Source of the DNA: an uncultured Bacteroidales bacterium
GTDB taxonomy: Bacteria > Bacteroidota > Bacteroidia > Bacteroidales > Bacteroidaceae
NCBI GenBank assembly: GCA_937995875.1
Contig: CALKIW010000053.1
Span: 1-27,943, forward strand
Reading direction: 5' to 3'
DNA length: 27,943 nucleotides
Shown here: one piece after another, positions 8,097 through 15,643 of the stretch
How positions within the stretch are numbered: position 1 is the first letter of the stretch
How the letters are laid out: every line of letters begins with the position of its first letter
The notes under the pieces: model-generated
Told to the model about the DNA's origin: nothing
What the model saw: only the letters and a program-made list of their open reading frames with translations
Databases searched by the model: none
Made by a program: the position numbers and the translations under genes

Positions 8097-8171
8097 GAGC
8101 GTTTAATTCGCCTCTACTCATGATTCTCATCCAATACAATCAAGAATCTGAGTTGAGGCGATTGTGCGCTC
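8097..8171. terminator. Long hairpin, probable terminator of the secreted-protein unit
   Basis: The arm AATTCGCCTC, ACTCA, GATTCT (8105-8127) pairs with AGAATC, TGAGT, GAGGCGATT (8143-8163), with one mismatch and one bulged base. An outer GAGCG/CGCTC pair (8097-8101 and 8167-8171) extends it. The loop is about 15 bases. No T-run follows on the plus strand, so it may act as a 3' stabiliser or processing site rather than a classical terminator. Confidence 0.65.
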
Positions 8172-8329
8172 TCCAATATAAAGAAGTCTGGGCAGAACTC
8201 TAATCTGACAAGTACAGGGTACGATTCAGAAATGAACTGTGACCTGTAGAACATCATTTTCTGAACAACCTGAGTAAGAGCAGAATAAATGAAAGAACCG
8301 TGCATTTCGTATAAAAATGCTGTATAAGT

Positions 8330-8359
8330 TTTGCCAATGACTTTTTTTATGTACCTTTG
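8330..8359 (+). promoter_or_regulatory. Bacteroidetes-type promoter of the DEAD-box helicase
   Basis: TACCTTTG at 8352-8359 fits the -7 box TAnnTTTG of the Bacteroidetes primary sigma factor. A TTTTG ends about 19 bases upstream, the expected distance for the -33 element. Transcription would begin near 8365, giving a leader of about 70 bases before the helicase start codon. Confidence 0.75.
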
Positions 8360-8370
8360 CACCCGAAAGA

Positions 8371-8411
8371 GGACTCAATAGAAGCGGTAGGGCGTTTTTA
8401 AGAAGTCCCTA
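8371..8411 (+). promoter_or_regulatory. Leader with two competing stems upstream of helicase
   Basis: GGACT (8371-8375) can pair with AGTCC (8404-8408), and GTAGGG (8387-8392) can pair with CCCTAC (8406-8411). The two 3' arms overlap at 8406-8408, so both stems cannot form fully together. The structure lies in the predicted untranslated leader. RNA-helicase genes are known in other bacteria to be controlled through their leaders; that this one is a switch is inference. Confidence 0.4.
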
Positions 8412-8437
8412 CAGTTACAATTTTTAAACATTTATTT

Positions 8438-10354
8438 TTGAAGACATTTGAAGAATTAGGCGTCAGCGAAGAGATTCGCCGCGCTATTGATGAATTGGGC
8501 TTTGTACATCCTATGCCCGTTCAAGAAGAAGTTATCCCGTATTTACTTGGTCAAGGCAACGATGTTATTGCATTGGCACAGACCGGCACCGGAAAGACTG
8601 CTGCTTTCGGCATTCCCGTGCTGCAGCGCACTGATCCCAAAAGCAAGGAGACGCAGGCATTGATTCTCAGTCCTACGCGTGAGCTGTGTCTACAGATTGC
8701 CGACGACCTCAACGCATTTGCGAAATATATTGACGGTATGCGTATTCTGCCGGTTTACGGCGGTGCGTCTATCGGCACTCAGATTCGTTCGCTGCGTCAT
8801 GGTGTGCAGATTATCGTGGCCACACCGGGCCGTCTCATCGACCTGATGAACAGGGGCGTGGCCAAACTTGAGCACGTGAACAATGTGGTGCTCGACGAAG
8901 CCGATGAAATGCTTAACATGGGATTCACCGACAGCATCAACGCCATATTCGAAGGCGTGCCAAAGGATCGCAATACGCTGCTGTTCTCCGCCACGATGGG
9001 CAAGGAGATTGAGAAGATAGCCAAGAACTATCTGCACGACTACAAAGAGATTGTGGTGGGTTCCCGCAACGAGGGCGCAGAGAATGTAAACCACGTGTAC
9101 TATATGGTGAATGCCAAAGACAAATATTTGGCGCTGAAGCGCATTGTGGACTACTATCCCAATATCTATGGCATCGTGTTCTGTCGCACCAAGGTAGAAA
9201 CGCAGGAAATAGCCGACAAACTCATCAAGGACGGATACAATGCCGAGTCGCTGCATGGAGACCTGTCGCAGCAACAGCGCGATCTGACCATGCAGAAGTT
9301 CCGTACGCACGTTACACAGCTGCTTGTGGCCACCGACGTAGCTGCACGAGGGCTCGACGTGGACGATCTGACCCACGTCATCAATTACGGACTTCCCGAC
9401 GACACCGAGAGCTACACCCACCGCTCCGGACGTACAGGGCGTGCCGGAAAGAACGGCACTTCGATTGCCATCATTCACACCCGCGAAAAGCATAAGGTGC
9501 GCAACATCGAGAAAATCATCGGTAAGCAATTTGTTGATGGCGACCTTCCTGCTCCTGAGGAGATCTGCAAAAATCAGCTCTACAAGATGATGAATAATAT
9601 CCTGAAGACCGATGTAGACGAAGAGCAGATTGCGCCCTACATCAAAGATATATACCGCCAGTTTGAATATATCGACAAAGAAGATATCGTTAAGAAAATG
9701 ATTACCGTCACTTTCGGTCGTTTCCTCGATTATTACAAGAATGCACCCACCATCGAAAAGCCTTCGACAAAGCGAAGTGAGCGTGGAGAGGAACGAGGAG
9801 ACAGAGGAGCCTCGCGCAGAGATAAAAGACGCGGTCTGGAGTCCGGATACAGACGTCTCTTTATCAACTTGGGCAAACAGGACGGCTTTTATCCCGGCGA
9901 AATCATGCAATTCCTCAATCAGCACATACACGGAAGACAACAGGTGGGGCACATCGACCTGATGTCGAAGTTCAGCTACATCGAAGTTCCTGAAAAGGAT
10001 GCGCAGAAAGTGATGCGCTCACTGAACGGAACAAGCTATCGCGGACGTGAAGTAAGATGTAACGATGCAGACGACACAAAAGGCGAAAAAGGTGCTCCGA
10101 AGGGAGGAAGATCAAACTCAAGGAGTGCGCGCGAAGGCGCAAGAAACGACCGTCGGGGTGCACGTGGCGTGCGAGGTGCAGGCAGAAACCGAGGAAACGC
10201 TGATGCACGGGGTACGCGTAAAGACTTCGACGACAGTGACCGATACGGTCGTGACGACTGGAAAAACCTGATGCAGGCGCCCATCGAGTTGAAAGGCGAA
10301 ATGCCCGATTTCAGCGAAGAGGGGTGGGCACGCCGCAAACCGAAGAAGTCGTAA
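8438..10354 (+). CDS. DEAD-box ATP-dependent RNA helicase (DeaD/CsdA type)
   Basis: This cytoplasmic helicase unwinds short RNA duplexes, typically in ribosome assembly, mRNA turnover and cold adaptation. All core motifs are present: Q motif near residues 23-29, Walker A AQTGTGKT at 47-54, PTREL at 79-83, DEAD at 153-156, SAT at 184-186, and HRSGRTGRAG in the second RecA-like domain. A C-terminal DbpA-like RNA-binding domain follows (GYRRLFINLGKQDGFYPGEI and onward), then an Arg/Gly-rich tail (RGARGVRGAGRNRGNADARG). The 638-residue length fits the DeaD/CsdA group. The start is a TTG at 8438, giving MKTFEELGVSEEI, which matches the family N-terminus; no ATG is available near it. Its own promoter and a structured leader precede it. 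Confidence 0.95.
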   Translation: MKTFEELGVSEEIRRAIDELGFVHPMPVQEEVIPYLLGQGNDVIALAQTGTGKTAAFGIPVLQRTDPKSKETQALILSPTRELCLQIADDLNAFAKYIDGMRILPVYGGASIGTQIRSLRHGVQIIVATPGRLIDLMNRGVAKLEHVNNVVLDEADEMLNMGFTDSINAIFEGVPKDRNTLLFSATMGKEIEKIAKNYLHDYKEIVVGSRNEGAENVNHVYYMVNAKDKYLALKRIVDYYPNIYGIVFCRTKVETQEIADKLIKDGYNAESLHGDLSQQQRDLTMQKFRTHVTQLLVATDVAARGLDVDDLTHVINYGLPDDTESYTHRSGRTGRAGKNGTSIAIIHTREKHKVRNIEKIIGKQFVDGDLPAPEEICKNQLYKMMNNILKTDVDEEQIAPYIKDIYRQFEYIDKEDIVKKMITVTFGRFLDYYKNAPTIEKPSTKRSERGEERGDRGASRRDKRRGLESGYRRLFINLGKQDGFYPGEIMQFLNQHIHGRQQVGHIDLMSKFSYIEVPEKDAQKVMRSLNGTSYRGREVRCNDADDTKGEKGAPKGGRSNSRSAREGARNDRRGARGVRGAGRNRGNADARGTRKDFDDSDRYGRDDWKNLMQAPIELKGEMPDFSEEGWARRKPKKS

Positions 10355-10428
10355 ATCCGCTATCTGCTTCGAGCAGCATCGCAGATTGAGATACAGACAT
10401 TTAGAAATCATATCATAAAAATAACAGA

Positions 10429-11568
10429 ATGAAAAAGACAATTCTTGGAATGGCATTGATGGCTGCTGCCATTGTGCCGCAAACAGCAAGTGCAGACAAA
10501 GGTAATGTGCACTTCAAGGGCCAGCTTGTGGGCTTGAAAGATACACTTGTCGTGATAGTTCCCACTGCGGACAACAACGTATCGCATGATACGGTGCTCG
10601 TGAAAAACGGCAGTTTTGAATTTTCGGTGACGGTGGACGAGCCCACAATGATTGGTGCTTTCTCTCCTGCCACCTTGCGTCGGCAGGAGAACGTTGGATT
10701 TCAGGCTATTGCCGTGCCGGGAGAATCGGCCGAATTGAGTGGCGACTTGGCGTCTGCCTACTACTTTTCCGGCTCCAAATTCTATCGGGAATACAATGAG
10801 GCCGACCGTGCCATCGAAGCTGCCGGAAAGCCCTTCCAATCTTTTATGGATAGTCTGAACGCCCGAATGGCGACAGGAGAATCGCGCGAAACCTTGAAGA
10901 AAGAATATCAGGACAAGGTTCCGGCATTGCGACAGCAAATCACCGATGACATTCTCAAATTCATCAAGGAGCATCCTTCCTATGAGGCCTGCGCCGCCAT
11001 CATTCTGCAGCTTGACGACCCGGCAAAGATGAATGATGCCGTAAACCTCTTGTCGCCTGAGGTGCGCGAGGGACGCATGAAATCCTTCTACAAGCCTTAT
11101 ATCGACAACATGATGGCTCAAGCACAGGCCGAAGCTGAAGCCGCCAAGAAACAGGCTGCGGGGGTTGAGGCTCCCGATTTTACCCTAAACGACATCAACG
11201 GCAATCCCCTGACACTGTCTTCGCTGCGTGGAAAGTATGTGGTGCTCGACTTCTGGGGCAGTTGGTGTATATGGTGTATCAAGGGATTTCCCGAAATGAA
11301 GAAATATTACGAGAAATATAAGGGTAAGTTTGAGATTCTCGGCATCGATTGCAACGACACCCAAGAGAAGTGGAAAGCTGCGGTGGAGAAACATGCTCTG
11401 CCCTGGCTTCACGTGTACCATCCACGCGAAAGTACAGTGCTGGCCGACTATGCCGTGCAGGGATTTCCCACCAAGATTATTGTCGGTCCCGACGGAAAGA
11501 TTGTGAAGACAGTGATAGGGGAAGACCCTTCGTTCTACACTTTCCTCGACGAGCTGTTCGGCGAATAA
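10429..11568 (+). CDS. TlpA-like thiol-disulfide oxidoreductase with DUF4369 domain
   Basis: The 379-residue protein has a signal peptide (MKKTILGMALMAAAIVPQTA), an N-terminal DUF4369-type beta domain (about 24-125), a helical middle, and a C-terminal thioredoxin fold from about 238. The redox motif is WCIWC (C280, C283), followed by the cis-Pro region GFPTK. It should act in the periplasm, reducing or exchanging disulfides; substrates are unknown. The Trp between the cysteines replaces the usual Pro of WCxPC, a variant I associate with Bacteroidetes homologues. It lies 74 bases after the helicase on the same strand without a clear promoter, so it may be co-transcribed. The gap contains a small CTGC/GCAG hairpin near 10362-10386. 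Two hairpins follow the gene. Confidence 0.9.
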   Translation: MKKTILGMALMAAAIVPQTASADKGNVHFKGQLVGLKDTLVVIVPTADNNVSHDTVLVKNGSFEFSVTVDEPTMIGAFSPATLRRQENVGFQAIAVPGESAELSGDLASAYYFSGSKFYREYNEADRAIEAAGKPFQSFMDSLNARMATGESRETLKKEYQDKVPALRQQITDDILKFIKEHPSYEACAAIILQLDDPAKMNDAVNLLSPEVREGRMKSFYKPYIDNMMAQAQAEAEAAKKQAAGVEAPDFTLNDINGNPLTLSSLRGKYVVLDFWGSWCIWCIKGFPEMKKYYEKYKGKFEILGIDCNDTQEKWKAAVEKHALPWLHVYHPRESTVLADYAVQGFPTKIIVGPDGKIVKTVIGEDPSFYTFLDELFGE

Positions 11569-11600
11569 GCGCCCCATCATTCTTTCACAAGAATTGATAT

Positions 11601-11630
11601 GAGGGACAGGGCTGCAGTGCCTATGTCCTC
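11601..11630. terminator. Imperfect hairpin after TlpA-like gene
   Basis: GAGGGACAGGGC can pair with GCCTATGTCCTC across a TGCAGT loop, with one bulge and a mismatch. It lies directly before the stronger hairpin at 11636-11685. Confidence 0.4.
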
Positions 11631-11635
11631 ATGAG

Positions 11636-11685
11636 TAAAATCCACCGGTATAACCTTGTTTGCAGGGCTGTATCGGTGGATTTTA
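11636..11685. terminator. Terminator hairpin after TlpA-like gene
   Basis: TAAAATCCACCG (11636-11647) pairs perfectly over 12 bases with CGGTGGATTTTA (11674-11685). The loop is about 26 bases. The A-rich and T-rich ends make it usable in both directions. It ends the helicase-TlpA unit. Confidence 0.75.
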
Positions 11686-11821
11686 TGTTGTATGGCCTGT
11701 CCAGAGGCCCCCGGTCTTGTTGATATGCTACTCTTGTGTAAAGGTAAAATGTTCATGCACTATGGAGGTTGTCTTGAAAAAGCCGTTCTGATGCAAAACT
11801 CAGTTTTTGAAGCATCAGCAT

Positions 11822-12220
11822 AGGTAAATGATTTGAACAAACAGCCCTCTCAAATTCGCTTATTTAAAAATAAGTTTGCCTTCGTTCAAAATACGCGAAA
11901 ATGACGATGATTTGTAAACATCTGACAGTCAGCAGTTTTGGAAAAACGGTCTTTACTCTCCTATTTTGCCGTTTGCGGTTGAGTATCTAACGGCATGACG
12001 AGAAGGGCGTAACCGCAGTGCGATTGAGGCTTCCACGCATCGTGGATGAGACTTAACCGTGTCGCGATTAGGGCTCCGCCATGATATAGCGGACTACTAT
12101 ACCCACAAACGGACCTGCTTTCACACTTTACGAAGGGATTGTGAGGGCGGAAACATAGCCCTTTTTGCGCTGGTTGCTCAGAAAATAATCATCGAAAAAC
12201 GGTAATAATATTTTATAAAA
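11822..12220 (+). repeat. Dispersed ~380-bp intergenic element, copy 2
   Basis: It opens with AGGTAAATGATTTGAACAAA, like copy 3. The inverted-repeat module (TTCGCTTATTT ... AAATACGCGAA) and the motif CATCTGACAGTCAG follow. A TGCCGTT/AACGGCA stem lies at 11967-11973 and 11989-11995. Three contiguous 22-bp units occupy 12012-12033, 12034-12055 and 12056-12077. The terminal box ACATAGCCCTTTTTGCGCTG lies near 12152, and the end is GAAAAACGGTAATAATATTT. There is no long open frame. The unmarked remainder of 11686-12351 shows nothing else I can support. Confidence 0.85.
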
Positions 12221-12351
12221 ATGAAGAGTGAAGCGTTGAGAATGAAGAATATATGGAGCATGAGTGCGCATTCATCATGCCGTGTCATCTCGTGATGTTG
12301 GCGCGTGGAAATCCAATGTATGGTCAAAAAAAAATGGTGACGAAACGGGAA

Positions 12352-12377
12352 TTGTCAGTATTTTTTCATTATCTTTG
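12352..12377 (+). promoter_or_regulatory. Candidate promoter of the DUF2851 gene
   Basis: TATCTTTG at 12370-12377 fits TAnnTTTG exactly. A TTG lies 15 bases upstream at 12352-12354, shorter than the usual ~19, so the -33 assignment is uncertain. The start codon is 41 bases downstream. Confidence 0.6.
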
Positions 12378-12418
12378 TGTTTGTCATATATTCAAGAACT
12401 ATATAACCTCCGCGAGGA

Positions 12419-13717
12419 ATGGAACAACTCTTACACTACGTGTGGAAGCACAAGCTTTTTCCGCTCACGCCGTTGCTCACAACCGATGGGCAGACAGTGG
12501 AAGTGATAGATCCCGGTCTGCACAATACCAATGCTGGTCCGGACTTCTTCAATGCTAAAGTGAAGATAGGAGAGACAGTGTGGGTGGGGAATGTGGAGAT
12601 TCACGAGCGGGCTTCCGACTGGTACCTGCATCGACATCATAACGACGCACATTACGACAATGTGATACTCCATGTAGTGGAGGTCGTAGATACCGATGTA
12701 CAGACTTCCGACGGACAACTGCCCCCACAGTTGCAGTTGCAGATTCCCGAAACGGTGAAAAACAACTACGAAGAACTGTTGCGTGCAGACCGTTATCCGC
12801 CTTGCTATAAAATTATTCCCCATCTCCCGACACTGTCGATACACGCATGGCTCAACGCGTTGCAGACCGAAAGACTGGAGCAGAAGACCGAAGCGATTAT
12901 GCAACGCGCGACGCTCTGCGACGGCTCTTGGGAGAAAGCCTATTTTGTGACTTTGGCCCGCAACTATGGGTTTGGGGTCAATGGCGAAGCCTTTGAGCAG
13001 TGGGCGCTGAACATCCCACTGCAAAGCGCGGCCCATCATCGCGACAATCTGTTTCAGATAGAAGCCATGTTCATGGGGCAGGCCGGGCTGCTTGAGGTGG
13101 AATCCGTGCCACAGCGTCATCGTGACGTGGCGTTGAGTGAGGGTTATTTTAATAAGCTGCGGGAAGAATACAGGTTTTTGTCGCACAAATTCTCGATGAG
13201 CCCCATCGACCACAAGCTGTGGAGATTCCTACGGCTGAGACCGCAAAATTTCCCGTATATCCGCATAGCCCAGTTGGCCAACCTCTATTATCATCGGAAA
13301 ATGGGATTGAGCCAGCTTTTGGATTGCACGGATGTGAAAGCGGTGGCCGAGTTGTATCGCACGAGCGTCACGCCCTATTGGGAAACACACTACGCATTCG
13401 GCTCACCAAGTCAGAAAGGGGAGAAACGGCTCTCCGCCTCGTCGCTCACGTTGCTGCTCATCAACACCGCCATCCCCATGCTGTTTGCCTATGGCCGGCA
13501 TAAGCAAAACGAGGCCCTTTGCGACCGTGCCTTTGAGTTCTTGGAACAGTTGAAAGCCGAAAACAACCACATTGTCAGAATGTGGAGCGATTGCGGCATC
13601 AAGGCCGAAAATGCCGGTGACTCGCAGGCGCTGATACAGTTGAAAAACGAATATTGTGACAAGAAAGATTGTCTGAGGTGCAGAATCGGATACCAGTATC
13701 TCAAGTCGAGAAACTGA
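12419..13717 (+). CDS. DUF2851 family protein
   Basis: The 432-residue protein matches the DUF2851 family of Bacteroidetes, of unknown function. The conserved N-terminal block is clear: NAGPDFFNAKVKIGETVWVG, NVEIH (58-62), SDW (66-68), H71, H73, H74, D76, and YDNVILHVVEVVD. The D42-x(n)-E60-x-H62 pattern followed by a hydrophobic strand recalls PD-(D/E)xK nuclease cores, but this is inference. The C-terminus carries C413-x4-C418-x2-C421 (CDKKDCLRCRIGYQYL), perhaps a metal site. It has no signal peptide or membrane segment, so it is probably cytoplasmic. It has its own promoter; the thioesterase gene follows 113 bases later on the same strand. Confidence 0.88.
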   Translation: MEQLLHYVWKHKLFPLTPLLTTDGQTVEVIDPGLHNTNAGPDFFNAKVKIGETVWVGNVEIHERASDWYLHRHHNDAHYDNVILHVVEVVDTDVQTSDGQLPPQLQLQIPETVKNNYEELLRADRYPPCYKIIPHLPTLSIHAWLNALQTERLEQKTEAIMQRATLCDGSWEKAYFVTLARNYGFGVNGEAFEQWALNIPLQSAAHHRDNLFQIEAMFMGQAGLLEVESVPQRHRDVALSEGYFNKLREEYRFLSHKFSMSPIDHKLWRFLRLRPQNFPYIRIAQLANLYYHRKMGLSQLLDCTDVKAVAELYRTSVTPYWETHYAFGSPSQKGEKRLSASSLTLLLINTAIPMLFAYGRHKQNEALCDRAFEFLEQLKAENNHIVRMWSDCGIKAENAGDSQALIQLKNEYCDKKDCLRCRIGYQYLKSRN

Positions 13718-13830
13718 CGATCAGCCCTGATGCTGAACAATATAGATGATAAAGAGAACTACACAACGCTTTCGCCAACTGCTCCGAGCGATGGGAAGCG
13801 ACGACAAAAAGATGATATAAAACGTAAACT

Positions 13831-14277
13831 ATGGTCAAGAAAAAATCATATCTGTACGAAACCCGTATGGATGTTCGCGATTATGAGTGCGATATTCAGG
13901 GCATTGTGAACAATGCTAACTATCTACATTATACCGAACATACCCGCCATCGCTTTCTGCGTTCGCTGAACGTCAGCTTTGCCGGACTACACGAGAAAGG
14001 CGTAGACGCGGTTGTGGCGCGCATGCAACTGAAGTTCAGGACACCCTTGAAGTCTGACGACGAGATGGTGTCGCGCATGAATCTGCGCAAGGTGGGCATA
14101 AAGTATGTTTTTGAACACGACATTTTCAGAGCCTCTGACGAACAACTCTGTTTCCATGCCGACGTGGAGTTGGTGACACTGATCAACGGCCGACTGGGTG
14201 CGAGCGAGGACTACGACCGTGTTCTGATGCCCGCCATCGAAGCCTTTGAGCAGCGCACAAGAGCAGACCAAGCATAG
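13831..14277 (+). CDS. Acyl-CoA thioesterase, hotdog fold (4HBT/YbgC-like)
   Basis: The 148-residue protein is a single hotdog-fold thioesterase, which hydrolyses acyl-CoA or acyl-ACP thioesters in the cytoplasm. The N-terminal signature (YECDIQGIVNNANYLHYTEH) matches the family pattern, with D21 in the place of the usual catalytic Asp. The length is typical for YbgC-like members. It lies between DUF2851 and dprA on the same strand, with gaps of 113 and 56 bases and no clear internal promoter, so a shared transcript is plausible. The substrate cannot be read from the sequence. Confidence 0.88.
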   Translation: MVKKKSYLYETRMDVRDYECDIQGIVNNANYLHYTEHTRHRFLRSLNVSFAGLHEKGVDAVVARMQLKFRTPLKSDDEMVSRMNLRKVGIKYVFEHDIFRASDEQLCFHADVELVTLINGRLGASEDYDRVLMPAIEAFEQRTRADQA

Positions 14278-14333
14278 TTCACAAACCTCTGCGGCACCGC
14301 GTGGTGCCAACTTCCAAATTCATTTATCATAGC

Positions 14334-15464
14334 ATGACTTCCTCCAACGAACTTCTCAACACCGCCATTCTCACCCGATTGAGTTACTTCAATCTCAACG
14401 TGATGGTGGCTTTGTATCGCGAACTCGGCTCTGCCACAGCCATTATTGAGCATCGCAGGGAGTTGCGTGGCTTGTTTCCGGGCATACCGCAGAAAGTGCT
14501 CGACGCGCTGAACGATATAGAGGTTGTCCGCCGGCGGGCGGAGGAAGAATTGGAATACGACGAGCAGCACGGCATTTCGCCTCTCTGTCTCAATGATGAG
14601 GCTTATCCCGCGCGTTTGAAGGAATGTCCGGATGCCCCACTGATGCTGTTCTATAAAGGCACGGCCGACCTCAATGCGCGCCACATCATCAATGTTGTAG
14701 GCACCCGTCACAGTACGGCGTATGGTGAAGACTTGGTCAGGCGATTCGTTGCCGACCTGCAAACCATGTGTCCTGACGCGTTGATAGTGAGTGGATTAGC
14801 CTATGGCATCGATGTCTGTGCCCATCGTTACGCCCTGCAAAACGGTTTGGACACCGTCGGGGTGTTGGCTCACGGGCTCGACACGCTCTACCCGGCCCGT
14901 CATCGCGACGTGGCCAACGAGATGGTGCGTCGCGGAGGACTGCTCACCGAGTTTATGACCCACACCAATGCCGACAAGCTCAACTTCGTGCGCCGCAACC
15001 GCATCACAGCCGGCATATCAGATGCGTGTATTCTCGTGGAGAGTGCCAAACGGGGCGGCGGACTCATCACCACGCGCATTTCCAGGGAATATAACCGCGA
15101 TGTGTTTGCCTTCCCCGGACAGGTGGGAGCACCCTACAGCGAGGGCTGCAACCGACTCATCCGTGACAACGGAGCAGGATTGATAACCTGTGCCGACGAC
15201 TTTGTGAAGGCTATGGGGTGGAAAGATGAACGCGAAATTAAGGCTTCGCGCCAAGCGGGAATAGAACGGAGCCTTTTCCCGGATTTGTCGGCAGAGGAAC
15301 AGAAAATCGTTGATTTGCTTCAGAAAACCAATGACCTGCAGCTCAATATCATCAGTGTGAAGACGGCTATCCCCATCGGCAGTCTCACGGCTCTGCTCTT
15401 TGCTCTTGAAATGAAGGGTGTGGTCAAACCGTATGCGGGCGGGACCTACCATTTGCTTTCATGA
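14334..15464 (+). CDS. dprA: DNA-processing protein DprA
   Basis: DprA binds incoming single-stranded DNA and loads RecA during natural transformation; many non-competent bacteria also keep it. I chose ATG 14334 (MTSSNELLNTAILTRLSYFN) over a GTG-type start at 14301 because the upstream residues are not family-like. The 376-residue product shows the extended Rossmann fold: VVGTR at 121-125, SGLAYGID at 153-160, RRNRI at 220-224, GLITT at 243-247 and NRLI at 273-276. A C-terminal winged-helix-like segment (EEQKIVDLLQKTNDLQLNII) ends in the usual GGTYHL-like residues. It follows the thioesterase by 56 bases. No other competence gene is in view. Confidence 0.95.
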   Translation: MTSSNELLNTAILTRLSYFNLNVMVALYRELGSATAIIEHRRELRGLFPGIPQKVLDALNDIEVVRRRAEEELEYDEQHGISPLCLNDEAYPARLKECPDAPLMLFYKGTADLNARHIINVVGTRHSTAYGEDLVRRFVADLQTMCPDALIVSGLAYGIDVCAHRYALQNGLDTVGVLAHGLDTLYPARHRDVANEMVRRGGLLTEFMTHTNADKLNFVRRNRITAGISDACILVESAKRGGGLITTRISREYNRDVFAFPGQVGAPYSEGCNRLIRDNGAGLITCADDFVKAMGWKDEREIKASRQAGIERSLFPDLSAEEQKIVDLLQKTNDLQLNIISVKTAIPIGSLTALLFALEMKGVVKPYAGGTYHLLS

Positions 15465-15603
15465 TGCAGAACGACAGCGTGGGGTGTTACAAAATCAATT
15501 TCGCCCGTAATAGCCGGGAAGCATGGGTTTTCACGATGAGATGGTCAAGAGGGGAAGAAAACTTCCTGCTGCCGTCCTGAAATGTGCATTCTTTATTTAA
15601 TTC

Positions 15604-15634
15604 TTGGCAACGGTTTCGCTTTTTTGTATCTTTG
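15604..15634 (+). promoter_or_regulatory. Bacteroidetes-type promoter of dus
   Basis: TATCTTTG at 15627-15634 fits TAnnTTTG, with TTG at 15604-15606 and a 20-base spacer. The dus ATG is only ten bases after the box, so the transcript should begin within a few bases of the start codon. Confidence 0.75.
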
Positions 15635-15643
15635 CAGACAATT

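Noticed and set aside
12012..12077. CRISPR-like array
   Set aside because: The 22-bp units abut directly with no unique spacers, are diverged from each other, and no cas gene is in the window.
13746..13820. 24-codon frame (MIKRTTQRFRQLLRAMGSDD...) between DUF2851 and the thioesterase
   Set aside because: Too short to judge, no ribosome-binding site or family resemblance, and coding frames of this length are expected by chance.
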